A stretch of 33,609 bases of DNA from DATDOR01 sp035512695 (lineage in GTDB: Bacteria; Chloroflexota; Anaerolineae; Anaerolineales; JABWBV01). Below the pieces are notes generated by a model. That model was not told where the DNA came from. It saw nothing but the letters and a program-made list of their open reading frames with translations, and made no database searches. The position numbers were made by a program, and so were the translations under genes. The stretch covers positions 1-33,609 of the forward strand of contig DATKDL010000196.1 in NCBI GenBank assembly GCA_035512695.1. Direction: 5' to 3'. This document shows positions 30,581 through 33,609 of the stretch, piece by piece (positions within the stretch are counted from its first letter, which is position 1; each line of letters begins with the position of its first letter).

Positions 30581-31918
30581 TTATTGCTTTGTATCCTTGC
30601 CGCCGCCGGTTTCCGGAAGCCGGACGATGACCGATTGTACCGCAAGCTTATCGGTGGCTTCCACTTCAAAGACGACCTGATTGAACGAGACGCGATCCTT
30701 AGGTTGCGGGATCCGGCCGAGCAGCTCCATCACCAACCCGCCGACCGTGAAGGCTTCTGTCCCGTCGAAATCGATCTCGAAATGCTGGTCCAGTTCGTCC
30801 AGGATCAAATCGCCGCGGACGCGCAGCACCCCGGCCCCCAGGTCCTCGATCGGCAGGATCTCGCGATCGAACTCGTCCTGGATCTCTCCGACGACCTCTT
30901 CGACCAGATCCTCGAGCGAGACGACCCCGGCGGTGCCGCCGTACTCGTCGATCACGACCGCGAGCTGGATATTCTCCTTTTGAAACCGCATCAGCATCCG
31001 GTCCAGGACCAGGTTATCGGGGACGAAGGCGACCGGGCGCAGGATCTTGCGGATATCGAACGGCTCGCCGTTCGCCTGGACGCGGTACCGGGCGAAATCT
31101 TTGATGTGGAGCAGGCCGATGATGTTGTCAAAATTGGCGTCGTAAACCGGGTACCGGGATTTACGCGTCTCGCAGATTCGACGGTGGATTCGGTCCGCGT
31201 CGGCGTGCGAGGGGATCCCGATCACCTGCATACGGGGCGTCATCACCTGCTCGACGGTCCGGTCCGGTAGATCGAAGATATTCTCTATGAAAAGCTGTTC
31301 GGAGGAGTCGATCTTGCCGCCCTCCAGGCTCTCTTCGACGATGTACTCCAACTCCTCTGAAGTGAACAGGCGGTCCTTCCGGTCAAGCGGCGGGATTCCC
31401 ATCAGCCGCACGATCCAATCGCCGATCTTGTTCAAAATAACGACGGGTGGGAAGAAGAGCACTTCAAACACCGCCATCGGCTTTGCCAGCGCCAGGGCCG
31501 TTTCCTCCGACTCCTCCAATGCCAGGGTCTTCGGGATCATCTCGCCTACCACGACGTGGAGGTACGTCAGGATGGCGACGGCCATTGCCGCCGCCAGGGT
31601 GTGGGCGAGCGGTCCGGCCCAAAACTCGGATCCGTCGAAGGCGAGCAGAATCCACTCGGAAAGCTCGTGTTCTCCGTACGCGCCCAGTGCAAGGCTGACC
31701 AGGGTGATCCCCACCTGGGCGGTCGCGATATACCGGTTTTGGAGAACGGGTTCCAGCAGGATCTTGAGGGTCCGCTGCGCAGCGCCCACCCCGTCTTCGG
31801 CCAGTTGGGCCATGCGGGTGCGCGGGACGGCTACGATGGCAAATTCGGCCGCGACGAACAGCCCATTGAGAATAATCAGGACCGCGATGATGGCGCAAAG
31901 GACCAGGAATGACGTCAT
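30581..31918 (-). CDS. CNNM/CBS/CorC_HlyC family membrane protein (hemolysin-like), second copy
   Basis: 445 residues. A CNNM (DUF21) transmembrane domain of about 190 residues begins MTSFLVLCAIIAVLIILNGLFVAAEFA. A CBS pair follows (~205-330: VMTPRMQVIGI, SRYPVYDANFDNIIGLLHIKD, AVVIDEYGGTAGVVSLEDLVEE). A C-terminal CorC_HlyC domain comes last (DLILDELDQHFEID ... FTVGGLVMELLGRIPQ). Members transport or regulate Mg2+ or related cations; the hemolysin name is historical. The ATG at 31918 overlaps the previous stop as ATGA. Its sequence differs considerably from the upstream copy, so the duplication is old. It heads into the truncated IMPACT gene and the propeller/sigma genes, apparently in one transcript. 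Confidence 0.93.
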   Translation of the reverse strand: MTSFLVLCAIIAVLIILNGLFVAAEFAIVAVPRTRMAQLAEDGVGAAQRTLKILLEPVLQNRYIATAQVGITLVSLALGAYGEHELSEWILLAFDGSEFWAGPLAHTLAAAMAVAILTYLHVVVGEMIPKTLALEESEETALALAKPMAVFEVLFFPPVVILNKIGDWIVRLMGIPPLDRKDRLFTSEELEYIVEESLEGGKIDSSEQLFIENIFDLPDRTVEQVMTPRMQVIGIPSHADADRIHRRICETRKSRYPVYDANFDNIIGLLHIKDFARYRVQANGEPFDIRKILRPVAFVPDNLVLDRMLMRFQKENIQLAVVIDEYGGTAGVVSLEDLVEEVVGEIQDEFDREILPIEDLGAGVLRVRGDLILDELDQHFEIDFDGTEAFTVGGLVMELLGRIPQPKDRVSFNQVVFEVEATDKLAVQSVIVRLPETGGGKDTKQ

Positions 31919-33246
31919 CGCTCGCCATCCCGGAGTTGCGAGACCCAATTCTCCTGCGCGGCCAATTTGACGGCCGTGATTCCGCGCCCGCGCATCTTTT
32001 CGACCTGAAAGATCAACCCGTCGATCTCGATCTTATCTCCAAGCGCCGGCACGCGGCCGAATTGGTTGAGCACAAGCCCGCCGATTGTGTCGACGTCCGT
32101 TTCCGGCAAATTGAGGTCGAGCCATTCATTGAGATCGGCGACCCGTGTATCCCCGCGGATCAGCAGCCAGTTGTCCGAATCGACCCGGATCGACGGAATG
32201 TAAGTGTCGAACTCGTCCTGGAGTTCGCCGAAGATCTCTTCGATCAGGTCCTCCAGGGTCACCATCCCGGCAGTCCCACCGAACTCGTCCAAAACGATGG
32301 CGACCTGCAGATGGCGCCTTTGGAGCAGTGAGAAGACGGTTTTGACCGGCGTCGTCTCCGGGACGAACGGGACGGGTTTGATGATCTGGCTGACATTGCG
32401 GCGAGCCTCGCCGGTCAGGCAGAGCAGGTCTTTGAGGTGGACCACACCGACGATGTTATCGATCCCACCCTGGTAGATCGGCAGGCGGGAATAGGGTGAC
32501 GCAAACAGGATCTCGGACAGCTCGTCGCAGTCGAGGTTTTCGGCAGCAGTGAGCATGTGTGGACGTGGGATCATCACCTCCCTGACCTTGGAGTCGCGCA
32601 ACCGGAGTGCGTTTTTCAGCAGCCGGCGCTCTTCTTTTTGCAGCACCCCCGCTCGGCTGCTCTCCTCGACCAGCATGAGGATTTCTTCCGGGGAATGGAT
32701 ATGGAAGTGTTCCGTGGACACCTTGCGGCCGAACAACCGCATTAATAGCTGGCCGCTGCCGTTAAACAACCAGATCAGCGGGCCGAAGACCGCCATCGAC
32801 CAGCCAATCGGTCCGGCGGTCAGCAAGGCCAGCTGTTCCGGTTTCTGGATGCCAATGTTTTTTGGGACGAGCTCACCGAGCAGGACTTGAAGCGTGGTAA
32901 GGAAAAGGAGAATAAAGGTCAGGCTGAGCGATTGGGCTGCCAATTCGGAAAGGTTTCCGAAACCGGAGAGGTATGGTAAGACCAGGGGGGAGAGCTGTGA
33001 TTGACCGTAGAAACCGAGGATCAGGCTGGAGAGGGTGATCCCGAGCTGGCAGGTCGCGATGAATTTATCAAGCCGCTGTGGATTTTCGACCAGGGCGAGA
33101 ATGTCCCGGGCGCGCGGGTTGCCCTCTTCCGCAAGCTTGGAGAGACGTGACCGCCTCGAGCTGACAAATGAGAATTCACCAGCGACATATAGCGCGTTGA
33201 GAAAGATCAGAAATCCGATGATCAGAAACGTAACAAAAACCGACAT
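31915..33246 (-). CDS. CNNM/CBS/CorC_HlyC family membrane protein (hemolysin-like), first copy
   Basis: 443 residues with the same architecture as its neighbour: a CNNM membrane domain (MSVFVTFLIIGFLIFLNALYVAGEFSFV onward), a CBS pair (VMIPRPHMLTA, SRLPIYQGGIDNIVGVVHLKD, AIVLDEFGGTAGMVTLEDLIEE) and a CorC_HlyC domain (LNEWLDLNLPE...VDTIGGLVLNQFGRVP). Probable cation (Mg2+ type) efflux or regulation at the cytoplasmic membrane. It is first in the minus-strand operon and has a TAAAAT box about 24 nt before the ATG. No Shine-Dalgarno sequence is visible. The product ends four bases into the next gene. Confidence 0.93.
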   Translation of the reverse strand: MSVFVTFLIIGFLIFLNALYVAGEFSFVSSRRSRLSKLAEEGNPRARDILALVENPQRLDKFIATCQLGITLSSLILGFYGQSQLSPLVLPYLSGFGNLSELAAQSLSLTFILLFLTTLQVLLGELVPKNIGIQKPEQLALLTAGPIGWSMAVFGPLIWLFNGSGQLLMRLFGRKVSTEHFHIHSPEEILMLVEESSRAGVLQKEERRLLKNALRLRDSKVREVMIPRPHMLTAAENLDCDELSEILFASPYSRLPIYQGGIDNIVGVVHLKDLLCLTGEARRNVSQIIKPVPFVPETTPVKTVFSLLQRRHLQVAIVLDEFGGTAGMVTLEDLIEEIFGELQDEFDTYIPSIRVDSDNWLLIRGDTRVADLNEWLDLNLPETDVDTIGGLVLNQFGRVPALGDKIEIDGLIFQVEKMRGRGITAVKLAAQENWVSQLRDGER

Positions 33247-33270
33247 GAAATCTGGGAACCCGTGAAAGTT

Positions 33271-33276
33271 ATTTTA
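33271..33276 (-). promoter_or_regulatory. Putative -10 box of the CNNM operon
   Basis: Minus-strand TAAAAT at 33276-33271, about 24 nt before the ATG at 33246, would leave a leader of roughly 18 nt. No convincing -35 is seen. Confidence 0.35.
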
Positions 33277-33301
33277 CCCTGTAACGACGTTGGTGTGGAC
33301 T

Positions 33302-33310
33302 TGGTAGAAT
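33302..33310 (+). promoter_or_regulatory. Extended -10 promoter of galK
   Basis: TGGTAGAAT has the TGn extension and a good -10. Transcription would begin near 33317, giving a leader of about 18 nt without a Shine-Dalgarno sequence. Confidence 0.5.
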
Positions 33311-33334
33311 AGGAATGGTTCCTCAAGCGTTGTT

Positions 33335-33609
33335 ATGGAAAAACCGGATAAAAAAATGACCCTTCCAGATATCGTTCAAAATGAATTTGCAGCCCGGTAC
33401 GGCACTCCCGCCGCACATCTGATCCGTTCGCCCGGCCGGGTTAACTTGATCGGGGAGCATACGGATTACAACCAGGGCATTGTCCTGCCTTTGGCGATCG
33501 AGCAGAGCCTGTACCTCGCCGTCCGGCCACGGTCGGATCGCCGGGTGGCGGTGCATTCACTCGGCCTGGGATCGGCCATCGAATTTTCGCTCGACGCGAT
33601 CCCCCCAGC
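33335..33609 (+). CDS. galK: Galactokinase, 5' part (runs off the window)
   Basis: The first 91 residues are visible. The GHMP-family galactokinase signature is unmistakable: APGR-like SPGRVNLIGEHTDYNQGIVLPLAIEQ, here starting at about residue 31. It phosphorylates galactose to galactose-1-phosphate, the first Leloir step, in the cytoplasm. It would use galactose released by the GH53/GH42 pair encoded at 10504-14194, although it is 19 kb away in its own transcript. The ATG at 33335 (MEKPDKKMT) is used; ATG 33356 in the same frame is equally possible, and neither has a good ribosome binding site. A short overlapping 14-codon frame from ATG 33315 is probably fortuitous. Confidence 0.93.
   Translation, partial: MEKPDKKMTLPDIVQNEFAARYGTPAAHLIRSPGRVNLIGEHTDYNQGIVLPLAIEQSLYLAVRPRSDRRVAVHSLGLGSAIEFSLDAIPP

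Noticed and set aside
33315..33359. 14-codon ORF before galK as a leader peptide
   Set aside because: It starts within a few bases of the expected transcript start, has no ribosome binding site, and its sequence carries no regulatory codons. Chance is the simpler explanation.

Overview
The window (33.6 kb, GC-rich) reads as chromosome of a free-living, heterotrophic member of the Chloroflexota, most likely class Anaerolineae. This is inferred from the style of the genes, not from a marker gene: secreted Pro/Thr-rich lipoproteins, paired LytR-CpsA-Psr (LCP) proteins beside a LysM protein, a multi-membrane-span sensor kinase with a long coiled coil, an orphan Flp-type pilin, a secreted protein ending in a YLPII-type tail, and a maltodextrin/galactan locus. 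No rRNA, tRNA, CRISPR array, phage gene or transposase gene was found.

Layout. (1) 1-1074, plus strand: 3' end of a large secreted protein, closed by a perfect bidirectional terminator. (2) 1143-7162, minus strand: an envelope operon transcribed kinase > LysM protein > LCP lipoprotein > LCP lipoprotein with LytR_C domain. The genes touch or overlap, and the kinase has Glu where the phospho-accepting His should be. (3) 7163-7653: a promoter, a palindromic operator-like site, a MITE-like inverted repeat and a 47-residue Flp-type pilin too short for routine gene calling, followed by a terminator. (4) 7654-8899, minus strand: a 31-codon small ORF, a divergent short-chain dehydrogenase and folB. 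(5) 8930-10440: a DUF4230 membrane protein (+) and a LipM-type octanoyltransferase (-). (6) 10504-14194, plus strand: GH42 beta-galactosidase and a GH53 endo-galactanase lipoprotein, a pectic-galactan pair that fits with the galactokinase beginning at 33335. (7) 14352-24220, plus strand: a MarR regulator with its own promoter and palindromic operator, then a maltodextrin operon. It holds a MalE fused to an X25 starch-binding-like domain, MalF, MalG, an FG-GAP/ASPIC surface protein and two GH13 alpha-amylase-family enzymes. The first GH13 has no ATG, GTG or TTG start. No MalK ATPase is present. (8) 24232-33246, minus strand: an apparent operon transcribed CNNM/CorC > CNNM/CorC > truncated IMPACT/YigZ > membrane-anchored TolB-type propeller > a 1042-residue fusion of ECF sigma factor, ZAS anti-sigma motif, membrane span, WD40 propeller and LysM > ABC exporter. 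(9) 33335 to the window end: galactokinase start.

The strongest candidate for an undescribed system is the 26064-30312 pair. A sigma factor and its zinc-finger inhibitor are on one polypeptide with an extracytoplasmic WD40/LysM half. It is preceded by a second membrane-anchored propeller and followed by an exporter. A second theme is initiation: several promoter-proximal genes have a -10 hexamer only 4 to 10 nt upstream of the start codon, which predicts leaderless or nearly leaderless mRNAs.
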